A stretch of 64,000 nucleotides of DNA from Obelidium mucronatum. Lineage: Eukaryota > Chytridiomycota > Chytridiomycetes > Chytridiales > Chytriomycetaceae. Position numbers and translations under genes: made by a program. Location of the stretch: the NCBI GenBank assembly GCA_025765595.1, contig JAIVFH010000052.1, positions 27,501 to 91,500 of the forward strand. Reading direction: 5' to 3'. Every line of letters begins with the position of its first letter. Within the stretch, counting starts at the first letter, position 1. Under the pieces are notes generated by a model. The model worked only from the letters and a program-made list of their open reading frames with translations. It made no database searches and was not told where the DNA came from. Of the stretch, positions 64,000-64,000 are shown in pieces.

Positions 64000-64000
64000 T

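Noticed and set aside
1..64000. Transposons, tRNA or rRNA genes, CRISPR arrays
   Set aside because: No transposase or reverse transcriptase motifs, terminal repeats, cloverleaf candidates or spaced direct repeats were noticed by eye; a tRNAscan and repeat search would settle it.

Overview
The window reads as nuclear DNA of a zoosporic, chytrid-like fungus. Genes are tightly packed on both strands and broken by many short GT-AG introns (mostly 45-90 nt). The gene set mixes fungal ergosterol synthesis (HMG-CoA synthase, CYP51) with features usually lost in non-flagellated fungi: a very large EFCAB5-like putative axonemal protein, an ELMO-family Rac regulator and a GAF/cyclase-like signalling protein. 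No tRNA, rRNA, CRISPR array or transposon was recognised. The species cannot be named from sequence alone. Splice sites were chosen by eye; in each multi-exon model given, the exon lengths sum to a whole number of codons. Layout, 0-7 kb: the 3' end of PEX10, an unknown ORF, an 8-exon EFCAB5-like gene, a dead F-box/ankyrin gene and a small lysine-rich protein. 7-24 kb: two GST-omega/DHAR-like + hemerythrin fusion genes bracket an F-box/ankyrin membrane protein and ELMO; then two calmodulin-type genes, and HMG-CoA synthase and CYP51 diverging from one 505-bp promoter, followed by riboflavin kinase. 24-40 kb: two disordered unknowns, an ATG14/UVRAG-like autophagy gene, an RPP14-like RNase P subunit, a secreted cysteine-rich protein, a GNAT-YHS fusion, the GAF/cyclase-like gene ending in a CaaX box, TACO1, an LtrA-family membrane protein and a cysteine-rich surface protein. 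40-55 kb: a head-to-head pair of GT61-type paralogues (one with a decayed glycosyltransferase motif), a tandem pair of amino-acid permeases, a TMEM70-like gene, a WW protein, a coiled-coil acidic protein, a split-SH3 protein and mitochondrial SSB. 55-64 kb: two ankyrin genes, four same-strand C2H2 zinc-finger paralogues sharing a C-terminal signature, and the 3' part of an RPP21/RPR2-like RNase P subunit. Functional threads: sterol synthesis; mitochondrial gene expression and energy (TACO1, SSB, TMEM70-like); RNase P (two protein subunits); Ca2+/cyclic-nucleotide/Rac signalling and flagellum; and local gene duplication at several stages (intact pairs, one partner losing catalytic residues, one dead copy).
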